This document shows positions 1-10,062 of a stretch of 64,000 nucleotides of DNA, piece after piece. The stretch lies in NCBI GenBank assembly GCA_004380135.1, contig QXCR01000133.1, forward strand, positions 95,341-159,340. The letters run 5' to 3'. Position numbers and translations under genes: made by a program. Position 1 is the first letter of the stretch; each line of letters begins with the position of its first letter. The notes beneath the pieces were generated by a model. The model was not told the DNA's origin. It did not search any database and worked only from the letters and a program-made list of their open reading frames with translations. The DNA is from Stemphylium vesicarium (Eukaryota; Ascomycota; Dothideomycetes; Pleosporales; Pleosporaceae).

Positions 1-205
1 TCAGTAACGTTGAATCGAAATATACGCAGGTGGTATTGTACCCAAAGACAACGCCACCCAGAGCGAACTATGTTGAAGTACAATGACATACAAAAAAGAC
101 TAACCCGGAAATCGTCATTTGGCTCAAGTTACAGATAAAGGATGCCCAGACATGCTTCGACGCTGCTCAGATCACCAGACTCCCACGAAATAATCATACT
201 CGCCC

Positions 206-1201
206 CTACCCCTCATGTAGTACCGCGGCAGTATATCCCTTCTTTCCCGTACGGGCATTTTCTGCCCCACCTTTGAGCCAACAATTCGCTCCATTCTCCG
301 TCTCGTACGTTTGGCAAAAATCCAAGTTGATGACAGCGGCTTTGCACATCCCATTCGCACTGCTCATAGCACTGTACTGACTATAAGCGTCTACACACTG
401 CTCCAGAGTATATGCAGTGAAGCTCATGAGATTAGTTTCATCAAGTATGTTGGTGCTATCGAGACAACTGTAAGTGTAACGGCCACTGATGGCCGATGTC
501 TTGCCTTCCAAAAGGCTCGAAACGAGTAGCGTAGACGGACAGGTTGCGTTTATCGACTGAACAGCGCCAAAGGGTCGCGCGGTGTATGTTATGTCAGTAT
601 CTTGATATTCGCTAGGATTATCCGCAGACGTAGGGGTAGAACTTGACCAAAAAGTCTCCTACGGCGCATCCGCCGTAGTGCTTTCGTCCTCAGCAGCCGA
701 TCTGGCGGGATGTTAGGAACGAATGTGAGCCACACAGCGAAAAATAGCATCATACTGTTCAACTTCATCCTGTACATACAACGCTCCTCCTATACTCGAC
801 TCGATGAGCGTGCCTAATATGAATAATGTGAAGATGACGATGAACCAGAACTTGCATCGTCGGTGCGCGAAAAACTTCTTCAACATGTCCGGAGGCACTT
901 CCGCCGTGGCGCCGTATTTGGATTGATCGCTGTGTGGGCCAGGACGAAAAGATATGCGTTCTTGAGACAGTCGTGTGCGCATAGACATACCATCAGCGTT
1001 TGAATGGTCATGGTGTTGTGGAAGCTTCGTATCGCCATGGATGGAGTATCGATTAACGGCCTCAGGGTAGGTCTCCGGATGTGCGATCTGCAGACCTTCG
1101 GATGATTTGAGTGATTCTCTAGGCCGCTCTTTCAGTGAGTTTTTGGACGCTTTCGAAGACGCTGTAGATGACGCCTTTGCCATTTTTGAAGGGGCCATCA
1201 T
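206..1201 (-). CDS. Single-pass membrane protein with PAN/Apple-like C-terminal domain
   Basis: Spliced gene of about 288 aa. Coding exons by splice signals and phase are 1201-780, 701-663 and 611-206. The first intron has a GTATGT donor and a CCTAAC branch before CCGCCAG. The second has a GTAGGA donor and CCTAG acceptor and removes an in-frame stop. The N-terminal ~120 residues are polar, Ser/Lys-rich and probably cytoplasmic. One hydrophobic helix follows (WFIVIFTLFILGTLI). The ectodomain begins near NATCPSTLLVSSLL and keeps the spaced Cys and C-W-L pattern of fungal PAN/Apple-like domains (TLEQCVDAY, ANCWLKGG). Two adjacent ATGs (1201 and 1198) could start it; the longer ORF reaches 1279 but adds unsupported sequence. 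Function is unknown; an adhesion or cell-surface role is only inference. The gene at 13277 has a related ectodomain. Confidence 0.72.
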
Positions 1202-2483
1202 GCATGCAGCCTTCAAGAAGGTCTGAGGTCGGAATTGGAGACGTTTGAGCAAGATTGCATAACCGATCTGAGGGACCAAGCCAAGTTTATGTGCGATCCT
1301 TTACCGATGCCAGTCCTTACAAGTGATGTGCCTGTTCCCCAGGGCGCGCGTCTCAGAATGACGCATATAGGTATACTTGCAGCACAATAGCGTGGGGTCG
1401 GCGAGATCTCATGGTCTGATCACTGCAGCCTCCGCATTGCAGATATGCAGGACGACGCCGATGGGCTCTCTTACCCCGGGAAATAGGCGGACAATAAAGC
1501 ACAAGCTTCAAATATTCCACGATTCATAGGCTCAAGATAGGCTGATCGGTTACGCCCATCTTGCTTAGAAGCCTTGATGGGGGAATCCCTTGCTGACCCT
1601 TTAATGTGTTTGCCCTTGCGCAAAGCTTGACTGTACCCTTATGCTGCAACCTTCAGATTTGGTTAGCGTTTTATGATGAACCGTGTGCTATTGAAACTGA
1701 CAGACTCGCTTCGAGACCCAGTTCTTCAGGCCTTCCTCTGCCAATCTCGGGCTGACATTCTACTTCTTCACATGAGGATTTAGGAAGCACGGCATCACCC
1801 CTTAGGAAACAAGCGCGATAGAATTCGAAAACTGAAGGTAAATCAGCGGTGTTGTTCACGAGAAGGAACATATCTGTGGAGAATCAGGGTGTCTGATGGC
1901 TGCAGTGGCATTGTGTGCGGTCATCGCGAACTCTTCCTCATGCAATTCCGATATGGCCGAGTACTCGACAGCTGCTGTGTTGTAGAAATTAGAGCTGATA
2001 TATGTAAGGAAGCTGTTGACGTAGTTGTCCTGTGTAAAAGTATTTGATCACCATGCGCAAGTTGTCGATGCTTGCGATGGATGATCAAACGCCGATGCGC
2101 AGAAAGAGGCGAGCACCGCCACCGCCACAGTGATGACGCACCTCTTAAACCTCGTCACACGGACACACCACGCGCGAGAGCTTTTCCCAGATATCCTGCG
2201 ATTCGTCTAGCGCTTCTACGTTCATCACATGCTGTGGCGCAGCTGCATCGTCACTTTTGTCCCATAGTGTGGCTACCGTACGCCTTACCTTCTTCATCAT
2301 TCCCAGGCAGCAACATTAATCTAGTCCGAGTCGCTAGGACTGCAAGAGCTCTGGTTATCCTCATATCCAGGTCGTGGGATCATTTCTGGGTTTCTGCAAA
2401 GACTTTCTACATTCTTTGTGACCTCATCACCTGCTTGTAGCCGCCCGAAGCGCGTCGCCACCCACTGAATCCTCAACCTCACG
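1202..2483. other. Intergenic, promoter side of two divergent genes
   Basis: About 1.3 kb between the divergent PAN-like and NZF genes. Short ORFs of 66 aa (1671-1871, minus) and 122 aa (2072-2440, plus) lack recognisable domains and are not called. It probably holds both promoters and 5' leaders. Confidence 0.5.
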
Positions 2484-4313
2484 ATGGACTTTCCTCGCGG
2501 CCATGCGGCACTGCCGCTTACTGAGACGGATTTTCTGGACTTTTTTTACAACTATTTCAAAGCTGAATACTACCCCATCAGATCATTCTGGTCCACAGCA
2601 ACCGCTTTCCCTCGCCAACCCGAGCGATGGATATCCATGGGCCATGAGCTCGCGCCACGAGTGGTCCGACCTGCGAACGCGCAAGCACAGAAAGATCTGG
2701 AGTCACTGGATTACTTCACGCGCAAGTGGAGACTGGATGCCGGATTTGTTAGAGGCTTGGTGATTAGGTTTTCCAAATACGAAGTACACGAAAGGCTGGA
2801 GAAGAAGCTGTATGAATGCGCCAGGCTGGATCTGATGGTTCGCAAAGCACTAAAAGAGAAGCATTTGATCGACGCGCTTTGGCCCAGTCCCGCGCCTCGG
2901 AACATCGTGAAAGAGTTATTGCAACAGGGTGTCCAGGTCCGGCAATGGTATGGCGACATGTTCCACAAGTACTTTAGCGTTCTGCACTCTCTCGATGATT
3001 TCAAAGTTCGTATAGAAGTCGACCACCACCTTAGATCTAGCGGGACCCTGATGCTACTCCCACACGTAGACCACTTGATATTCGGAGATGTGGATCCTAT
3101 CATGCCAATAATCGCGAAAGGTGCTGGCTACTCGAACGCAAAGGGCTGGGAGAGAGGAAACCGGAATGCGCAGGGCTTCGGCGAGCCCGAGAAGTTTGAG
3201 ATCAGATTCGATGCGCCAGCTGATGTGACGGATACGTACACAAAGAGCGTGGTTCGACAGTGCCAGTGCAACAAGTGTGGAACAAAGAGGGATGTACAGG
3301 TCATGGTGTCTGTTGACCCGAATCCAGGTGTTACAACAAGCGGACCTGTTACATCTCCAGAGAGAAGGCGAGATACAGGACCGCCTACTTCCAGGGCTGG
3401 ACAGCGATACAGCCCGGGATATCAGATGCCGGGTCAGCCTGAGCCTGCACCATTGCGTCAACCACCTCGACCACGCCCAGCAGTCCAGGATCCTGAAGTG
3501 GCACGCCCATCAACACCAGACCTCAAAAAGCAGTGCCCGCGATGCACCTTCCTCAACCATCCAAATCTGACTGCCTGCGAGATGTGTGAGGCTCCTCTAC
3601 CCGAGTCCACCATCAGCAAACCACCCAGTCCCGTAGCCGTCCGAAGAACGCCTTCGCACTCACACTCGACGTCAGAGCCTCCGCCAACTGCCCCGAACCC
3701 ACGACAAGAAGCACTGAAGAAAGACCAAAGACCAGGAACACTGAACAGGCATAGCCTCAGCTCCAGCCTCTTCTCCATTTTCCCATTCTCGCAGCAACAG
3801 CAGCAGGAGCACCACGCCAAGGTCCCACCAACCCAAAAGGTCGATACCGAACCAGCAGTCCAGTCCAGTTCTCGACAACCACAACCGGAAGAAGACCGGC
3901 CTTTATCCAAGCAAGAAAAGAGACCTCAGGCCGACGCTTCATTGCATCAGCAACAGCAAAAGCAACCGCAGGTAGAAAACGTCTCGGATCCAGAACTATC
4001 CCACCATCCCGAAATGACGATGATGCCTCTAACACCCTCGCCGCCATCATCCGCTGCTAAGCGTCCCGCCCCCGCTGGTCTACCCAGCAATCTAATGGAC
4101 GACTTTGTACCTGTGTCGCCGGCGTTCCCGAAAGAAGAGGAGGATGAAGATGCAGGGTGGGGTTCTATGAGTCGGGAGGAAGCGAGACAAGGTGATGAGA
4201 GTAGTGATGACGATAATGAAGAGGTGAAGGATGGCAAGGGGAAGAGGGGGATGATTGATTTAGATGCTGTGGCGAGGGAAGAAGCTGATGTTTGGGGCGA
4301 TAGAGATGATTGA
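2484..4313 (+). CDS. NZF/RanBP2-type zinc-finger protein
   Basis: Uninterrupted 609-aa ORF. Residues 1-250 form a mostly helical, conserved-looking region that I cannot assign to a named domain. It includes a small Cys cluster near residue 260 (CQCNKCG). A C-x2-C-x10-C-x2-C zinc finger with Cys at about 351, 354, 365 and 368 (CPRCTFLNHPNLTACEMC) matches the RanBP2/NZF class. The Thr-Phe after the second Cys and the Met between the last two Cys are the residues that contact ubiquitin in Npl4-type NZFs, so ubiquitin binding is a reasonable inference. The rest is Pro/Gln/Ser-rich, disordered and ends in an acidic tail. The start follows a plausible leader, and the ORF begins with a conserved-looking helix (ETDFLDFFYNYF). 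The downstream Glo3 gene is convergent. Confidence 0.85.
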   Translation: MDFPRGHAALPLTETDFLDFFYNYFKAEYYPIRSFWSTATAFPRQPERWISMGHELAPRVVRPANAQAQKDLESLDYFTRKWRLDAGFVRGLVIRFSKYEVHERLEKKLYECARLDLMVRKALKEKHLIDALWPSPAPRNIVKELLQQGVQVRQWYGDMFHKYFSVLHSLDDFKVRIEVDHHLRSSGTLMLLPHVDHLIFGDVDPIMPIIAKGAGYSNAKGWERGNRNAQGFGEPEKFEIRFDAPADVTDTYTKSVVRQCQCNKCGTKRDVQVMVSVDPNPGVTTSGPVTSPERRRDTGPPTSRAGQRYSPGYQMPGQPEPAPLRQPPRPRPAVQDPEVARPSTPDLKKQCPRCTFLNHPNLTACEMCEAPLPESTISKPPSPVAVRRTPSHSHSTSEPPPTAPNPRQEALKKDQRPGTLNRHSLSSSLFSIFPFSQQQQQEHHAKVPPTQKVDTEPAVQSSSRQPQPEEDRPLSKQEKRPQADASLHQQQQKQPQVENVSDPELSHHPEMTMMPLTPSPPSSAAKRPAPAGLPSNLMDDFVPVSPAFPKEEEDEDAGWGSMSREEARQGDESSDDDNEEVKDGKGKRGMIDLDAVAREEADVWGDRDD

Positions 4314-4744
4314 TTTAATGTCATGTATTTGTGTTTGGCTTGAGCGATAGGCGTTAGGGAAATCTTTGGCCAAATAAACACAACGATTGGAATATTCACT
4401 CACCCACCGCTGATCAACATGATGTAACAAGAGCATCTGATGTGAGATTACAGAGGTTTCACATTCCTAGTTCCAATAGTTCACTTTGTTGTTTATACTC
4501 CCAAAACACCACTCATTACCAAATCACCCCCAGTCTTCAGCAAGCGCGAGAAAAAAAAATGGGGAGACGCATAGCTGGTCCCGTACAAACTCCTCGCTCA
4601 TGGTGTTTTTCCCCCTGCTGCAATGCACCATGTGCCGAGACTGTATTTACCTCTACCATCCAATGTGCGCACTCTCTGTACCCTGTTGAGTGTCCATGAG
4701 CACCCAATAGAAATGCCTTGAATCAGACTTTCTCAACAACTGTC
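4314..4744. other. Convergent 3' intergenic
   Basis: 430 bp between the 3' ends of the NZF gene and Glo3. Two overlapping short plus-strand ORFs (4442-4699) have no recognisable content. I see only 3' UTR-like sequence, including an A-run near 4552. Confidence 0.5.
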
Positions 4745-6389
4745 CTACGAGTTGAGGTAGTTTCGAACAGCGCCTTGTAGCTTGGTAGCGCCTTCGCCGA
4801 GCATGTTGGTCAGGTTCTCGAGGTCGTCGCCAGCGGTGAGACCGAATTTGCGAACGAAATCCTTAGCGGCAGTCTCCAGGTCGCCATAGTCTTCTTCCGC
4901 GACGTCGTCTTCAGGGCGACCAAAGTATGCGTTGGAGGAGATTGCGCTTGCGCCTTCGAAGCCTGTAAAAAAAGTTAGCAAACACGATCTGCATGAGTAG
5001 GGTCGCAAAGCACGCATACCTGATAACCTCTCCTTTGCCTGCGCAGTAGCTGAAGGGTCGAATGCATTACGACCAAAGAACTCATCACTCGAGATACCCT
5101 TCTGGGTACCAAACTTGGCACGCGCATACTTCTCGTCGTCATCTTGAGCGGGCTTGCCCACGCTTCCGAAGCCTCCCATCTTCTTCTGCGCAACGGGCTT
5201 CTTCGCAGCGCCTACTTGTCCAAATCCTAGACGTTGTACACCCATACCTAGCCTCTCCATGTCTTGGCTTGAGCGCTCAGTTTTGGAAGTCGAACCGAAA
5301 CCACCACGCGGTGGCGATACAGGAGTAGGGGAGACGATGGTTGATGCTTCGGGGGCTTTCGACTTGGTGGCTGCGGCAGCTTCTGCGGCTTCGGCGTCGG
5401 GGTCGTAGCCCAACTTCTCGATGCGCTCTGCTTCTTCACGAGCCTTTCGCTCTGCTTCCTCGAAATCGAGCCCGCCATCGGCAGCGACCACCTTCTTTGC
5501 GCCAAGACCCTTTTTCTTTGCTCCGAGGATGTTCTTCTTCGGCGCAGCGCCTGCAGTCGTCTTTCGTACTGCGGCAGGCTTTGCAGCAGGTGTGCTGGCC
5601 TCAGAGCCCCCAGCGAGTGGCGATTTCGGGCGATCTGTCCCGTTGCCATTGGCGCCTGGCTTGAGGAAAGGCGAGCCGACCTTGGGTGTGCCAGTGCGGG
5701 ATGGTGGGTTCGAGGGGCGCTTGATAGTGGGCTTGTCCCATGAGGAGAAAAAGTCGTCGTCCTCACCGGCGGGAGTGTTGGTTCCGTCGCTGCCAGTCTC
5801 GGGGACATCGGTGATTACAACTTCATCGGGATACCTAGTGCGACCATGTTAGTCTATGCACCGGCGCAGTGAAGCGAAAACATACATCCTAGCATCTGCG
5901 GCGCAACGCCTGGTGAGCTCCTCCTTGTACTTGGTGGCGGCATTGCTGGTGTATTTGGCTTTGTGGTCCTTGCTGGCGAGAGCGGCAGAGCCTCCATGTG
6001 ATTGAAAGTACTTGGTCGCGCTTTCGTTACCGCCGACCTTCATAATTCGTAGTTGGTCCCATTGCCAAACTGTCTTCAATCAATACATATCCTTAATTTA
6101 CATGCCCGCGAGGCCTCAGGGTGACGTACTGTCGAGGTTGGTGGAACGGACGAACGAGATGTGGACACCCATGTTACGATGGTTGGACGAGCAGTCGAGA
6201 CAGAGGTAGATACCGAAAGGTACAGAGCTCCATGTTGGATTCTTTGCGCCGCAGTCGAAGCATATCTAGACAGGCATTAGGTGTCGTCCGAAGCGCGGGC
6301 TACTGGAGAATACCTACTTTGTTCGCGGGCTTTGATTTCAATTTGGTAAAGATATTTTGCGACTGCGTCTTAGTCGCGAGAGCGGCCAT
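4745..6389 (-). CDS. GLO3: ADP-ribosylation factor GTPase-activating protein Glo3 (ArfGAP2/3)
   Basis: Five coding exons, 6389-6318, 6265-6130, 6069-5886, 5834-5020 and 4962-4745, give 474 aa. Donors include GTATGT (5885) and GTAGGT (6317), and every join keeps phase. The N-terminal ArfGAP zinc finger is C-x2-C-x16-C-x2-C, beginning ICFDCGAKNPTWSS right after the exon 1/2 join. It is followed by GNESATKYFQ. The C-terminal half carries Glo3 motifs (ISSDEFFGR, ERLSGFEGA, AISSNAYFGR) and ends LQGAVRNYLNS. In yeast Glo3 stimulates Arf1 GTP hydrolysis on COPI vesicles in Golgi-to-ER retrieval, and the zinc finger supplies the catalytic Arg context. The acceptor at 6070 was chosen over one 4 nt upstream because only it gives STNLDIWQWDQLR in frame. 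The central region is Ala/Lys/Pro-rich linker. Confidence 0.95.
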
Positions 6390-7019
6390 GGTGAAGACTG
6401 GGTAGGAATGGTGCGAGTTGGCGGTAAAGGAGTCGAGAGCTGTAGTGGGGATAATTTGGGTTGCTGCGCTCGGGAATGCTAGGGTGGCCGTTCAATGGAA
6501 GCCCCAGGGCCGCGACCTTGACACGTGACAGCGTTTGGTACCGCAATGTCGCGACTCCCCGCCGCCTTCACACTGCGCTTCGCAATTTTGATGACGCCTT
6601 GCAAACCTCATGTACTCGACGTCTAGTTCTCCATAGATTTCCAATACAGTATGAATGCGCTTTCGATACCAGGGAAGATGAGAGCCTACAACACTACCCA
6701 AAGCCATACACGGTGACCCTTCGCGTCTGCGGCGCGCGCCTCCAGCCATACCACGTCAATACATTTAGCATATCATCTTGCTGGGCGCCAAAGATTTAAT
6801 CACTTATCTCGCACCAAACTACACAGCCACAGACCAAATGCAGGATCCCGCCTTCCTATCTTCCCGTCCCACGGCGCCTGGCGCGACAGCACAAGTGGGG
6901 TAGGCATGTATATCTCTAGGCGCACCTCACCCGTCAGTGTATCGCATCTCTCCGTACATAGTTCTACAGAATCTCACCGTCAGAACCAGCAGATTCAGGC
7001 ATACATCTCAACGTCTATA
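6390..7019. promoter_or_regulatory. Divergent promoter region, Glo3 / DUF1989 gene
   Basis: 630 bp between two divergent starts. The ORFs at 6461-6799 have no recognisable content and are not called. The reading frame of the DUF1989 gene extends upstream to 6906, but that part looks like leader. Confidence 0.45.
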
Positions 7020-7790
7020 ATGTCTCCCACAACCCAAACCGTCCCTGCCCGACGCGGAGCAGCCACCCTCGTCAAAGCCGGGCAGAAGATCAAGATCACG
7101 AACACGCACGGCAATCAAGTAGTCGATACATGGGCTCTCGCTCTTCCTTCAACTACGCTTATGACCGCGTCTTCAAAAGTCGAGGGAGCACTCTATCCCA
7201 ACGCGACGACCGACTCGCCCTCCAAATACTCGGCTGCTGCCAATAACGCTGCCAGCGCACCCGAATACATGTCCATGTGCCACTGCCGAGCGACGCTATT
7301 GAAAGTGACGCCTGGAGTAGGTGATGTGATGGTTAGTCAGAAGCGGGCGCCCATGGTGAAGTTGCTGGAGGATACAAGCCCAGGGGTGCATGATACGTTG
7401 ATTGCAGCATGTGATAGATGGCGGTACAGCGAACTGGGTGTTCAGGGGTACCATGAAAGCTGTACGGACAACTTCTGGGACGCTCTACACACTCTCTCCA
7501 TGGAGTCGTCCTTGGCCGCTGAAGAAAAGGATGCACTTGAAGGGCTGCAGGGAAAGTTCGGAGGTAGAGTTCCGGATCCTTTCAACTTGTTCATGAACAT
7601 ACCCATCACACAAGAAGGCGAGGGTGCGAAGCGCGGTGTGAGCTTCGAAGAGCCGAAGACAAAGCCTGGAGACTACGTGGTGCTAGAGGCGCTTAGAGAC
7701 GTGGTCGTGGTGATGAGTGCATGCCCACAAGACGTTCTTACCATCAACGGCAAGAACCCTGTAGACGCGCATTTCCAGATTCTAGACTGA
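7020..7790 (+). CDS. DUF1989 family protein (urea carboxylase-associated type)
   Basis: Intronless 256-aa protein starting MSPTTQTVPARRG. The same frame is open to an ATG at 6906, but the extra 38 residues look unlike the family, so the internal ATG at 7020 is preferred. Family features visible are the early GQKIKITNTHGNQVVDTW segment, HCRATLLKVTPGVGD, and the conserved HDTLIAACD...RY...GYHESCTDNF block with His and Cys residues likely to bind metal. PFNLFMNIPI and a C-terminal strand-rich part follow. Bacterial members sit beside urea carboxylase or amino-acid utilisation genes. In fungi the family is found but its reaction is, to my knowledge, not established. No neighbouring gene here points to urea metabolism. 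Confidence 0.85.
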   Translation: MSPTTQTVPARRGAATLVKAGQKIKITNTHGNQVVDTWALALPSTTLMTASSKVEGALYPNATTDSPSKYSAAANNAASAPEYMSMCHCRATLLKVTPGVGDVMVSQKRAPMVKLLEDTSPGVHDTLIAACDRWRYSELGVQGYHESCTDNFWDALHTLSMESSLAAEEKDALEGLQGKFGGRVPDPFNLFMNIPITQEGEGAKRGVSFEEPKTKPGDYVVLEALRDVVVVMSACPQDVLTINGKNPVDAHFQILD

Positions 7791-7866
7791 ACAGTGAGGA
7801 CAATGTCAGTAGATTGGTGCTGCATTGGTTAGCAATAATCGCATGTCTGGATGGATTATGCTCAAT

Positions 7867-9741
7867 CTAATATATCCACAACGAATTCGGATCTCCAAGT
7901 TCTAAACTCACAAAGAACGTGAAAACCAAACAACCACCTATAAGCCCCAGTCTGAATCCCCAATACATCGTTTGCATTAATGTGCTCTTTCTCTCTCCCA
8001 TGTTCAACATCTGCCTTGCATGAGGCCATTTCCCGACAATCAGTGCGGCTGCATACCAGGCCGTTAGATGAAACAAGGAAGCTAGCGGCATGATGCCCAG
8101 AATCCATATGACGAAGAGTCTACTGCGAAGGATGCTAGAGATGCCAAGAAATTCGCCCAAGTCGGTGAGAAAGTACAACGTCATGGTGCTGACCATGAGA
8201 ATCTGGCTGATAAGGAGGGTGATGTGGTCATGGTACCAGGGGCAGGAGGATATGTCCGCGGAGGGATCTATGGGGAGATCAACGAGTTGGTCTGGTGCGT
8301 GATCACGAACATCATGGGAGGATGTGCTCTCATGGGTTGCGGTCTCGTATGCGTGAGCAACATTTGCGCTCTGCTGCGCATCCTCTTCTCGATTGCGTGC
8401 AGGCTGCATCCTATCCTCTTCCTTGACGTCTTCTTCAAGGTATGTTTGCGCCATGGAGAGCAGCGGCAATACAAGCAGTATCAACGGCAGGGTCTGGCCA
8501 AACGACCAGTAATTCTCTTCGGAGAGCTTTTGATTGTATGTCACGTTGTTGCCGTCGAAATTCCATGTTGCGGCCGCACGCGTCTCCCAGATTTTGATTG
8601 TGCCCCAGGCCATAGCAAAGGTCAGCCAAAGTATTTCCAGTAGCATCGAAAGACATATGTCATAGAAGGCGCAAATACTGATGAAGATGGCGTACGAAAG
8701 CAAGTACGGTATGTGCCAGAGAACGGCATCGAGCATACGAGGTGATGCCGTCTTGCGCTTCATGTAATCAAGGAAGTTTCTAAGTTTTAGACCAGTCCGC
8801 ATTCGAAGGTTTTCCATCGGGATGCCTTCAGAAGGACTGATTAATCGCATGCCGCAGTAGATGTACGAGACGGCGAGGATGCCCACGGAGAAGATCATCG
8901 ACCAAAGTTTGGAGCCTTGTCGTGTGAACGAGGGCCTGCTAAGTTCTTCGTAGAAACAGACGGCATGCAGTCCAGGATAGTAGCCCTCGCTGTCGTCAGG
9001 GTCCCTGTTGAGCCACATTCTTGATCCAGTTGGTAGTAATGCAGTAATCAACAATGAACCAAGAAGCACCATGAAACCCAGGCGAATGTAGCGCATGCCG
9101 TTTTTCATCTGGGGAGAGCCTGCGAGGAAACTCATGGCGGACACGAACGAGAAACTTCCGAACCACGCGATGAAGACCATGACTTGCCAATGATATGCAG
9201 ATAGGCCACACTTGAGTTGCGAGTAGCCGGCAAGCAGTAAGCCAGAGCCTGTGACCAAGTTCAGGTCGCTGAGAATCAGTACGGACTTTTCCAGAGCACT
9301 CTCAAAACGCTTGCTAGGAATCCACGATACAACATGAGACCGGATGAAGGTAAGGAGCCCATGGTCGATTATGTTGATGGATTCGTGGCTTTTATTAGTT
9401 ATGCGCCGGGTGTTGTGGACCGTAATGTAATGGAGGATCAGCAGCAGTAGTGTCAAATAAGCCGAGAGTGAGTAGCCCAAGATGACCTGTAACGAGGAAG
9501 TTAGTTGCAAGTATGCCTGGTGTTTGTCAGTACTCACGCCAATGCCCGATAGATCCGTATTGGGAAGGAGTGGGGGGACGTCTTTTAGCGCGGTGAGGTT
9601 GCTCAAGTAAAGCCATCCACACTCCGGCGACTGGCATTGCGATGCAGCTTTCTTCATTGTAAGATTCAAGGCCAGCTGATTCGCAACCATGTATGGAGCC
9701 GGTGAGAGATTCCCGGAGTCATGGGCATGATAGCGATGCAA
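7867..9741 (-). CDS. Fungal multi-pass membrane protein of unknown function
   Basis: Open frame of 624 codons. A 51-nt stretch, 9537-9487, has perfect intron borders (GTGAGT donor, TTACAG acceptor) and contains no stop, so splicing gives 607 aa and retention gives 624 aa. The protein has about ten or more hydrophobic segments, for example YSLSAYLTLLLLILHYITV, FMVLLGSLLITALL, PLILLVLPLLSMA and IWILGIMPLASLFHL. A Cys-containing luminal or external N-terminus (CQSPECGWLYLSNLTAL) precedes SGIGVILGYS. A hydrophilic, Glu/Asp/His-rich loop lies before the last three helices. This architecture recurs in Pezizomycotina hypothetical proteins. I know of no characterised member, and no transporter signature is visible. 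Confidence 0.8.
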   Translation of the reverse strand: MHRYHAHDSGNLSPAPYMVANQLALNLTMKKAASQCQSPECGWLYLSNLTALKDVPPLLPNTDLSGIGVSTDKHQAYLQLTSSLQVILGYSLSAYLTLLLLILHYITVHNTRRITNKSHESINIIDHGLLTFIRSHVVSWIPSKRFESALEKSVLILSDLNLVTGSGLLLAGYSQLKCGLSAYHWQVMVFIAWFGSFSFVSAMSFLAGSPQMKNGMRYIRLGFMVLLGSLLITALLPTGSRMWLNRDPDDSEGYYPGLHAVCFYEELSRPSFTRQGSKLWSMIFSVGILAVSYIYCGMRLISPSEGIPMENLRMRTGLKLRNFLDYMKRKTASPRMLDAVLWHIPYLLSYAIFISICAFYDICLSMLLEILWLTFAMAWGTIKIWETRAAATWNFDGNNVTYNQKLSEENYWSFGQTLPLILLVLPLLSMAQTYLEEDVKEEDRMQPARNREEDAQQSANVAHAYETATHESTSSHDVRDHAPDQLVDLPIDPSADISSCPWYHDHITLLISQILMVSTMTLYFLTDLGEFLGISSILRSRLFVIWILGIMPLASLFHLTAWYAAALIVGKWPHARQMLNMGERKSTLMQTMYWGFRLGLIGGCLVFTFFVSLELGDPNSLWIY

Positions 9742-10062
9742 GCTGTTGTTGATGCCTCGGGCGTGCAGGAAAGGAAACCGCCATGACCGGACTAGGGAGT
9801 ATTACCGGCGGGAATCAGAGCGCTAAGGTGCTGTAAAAAAATACATCCCTACTAGTCATCGTGAGCAGTTAGTGTATCAAGGGACGGTGGTTTCCAGCCC
9901 GCGGGCTGTCTGGATATGGCACTAGCGCACATGAGGCGAACTGCCGCTTGGCGGTGGGGAATATTTTTTGGTATCGATAGGTAGCGCCTCGAACTTTTTG
10001 CCAGCCCTTCCCATTGAAGCGCAGACGGCTTCAACCACACCAGCACACGCGCAGCCGCCAAA
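9742..10062. promoter_or_regulatory. Divergent promoter region, membrane protein / NOG1
   Basis: 320 bp between divergent start codons. It presumably carries both promoters; no specific site was recognised. Confidence 0.4.

Noticed and set aside
2072..2440. 122-aa plus-strand ORF upstream of the NZF gene
   Set aside because: Arg/His/Pro-rich sequence with no domain; probably leader or promoter.
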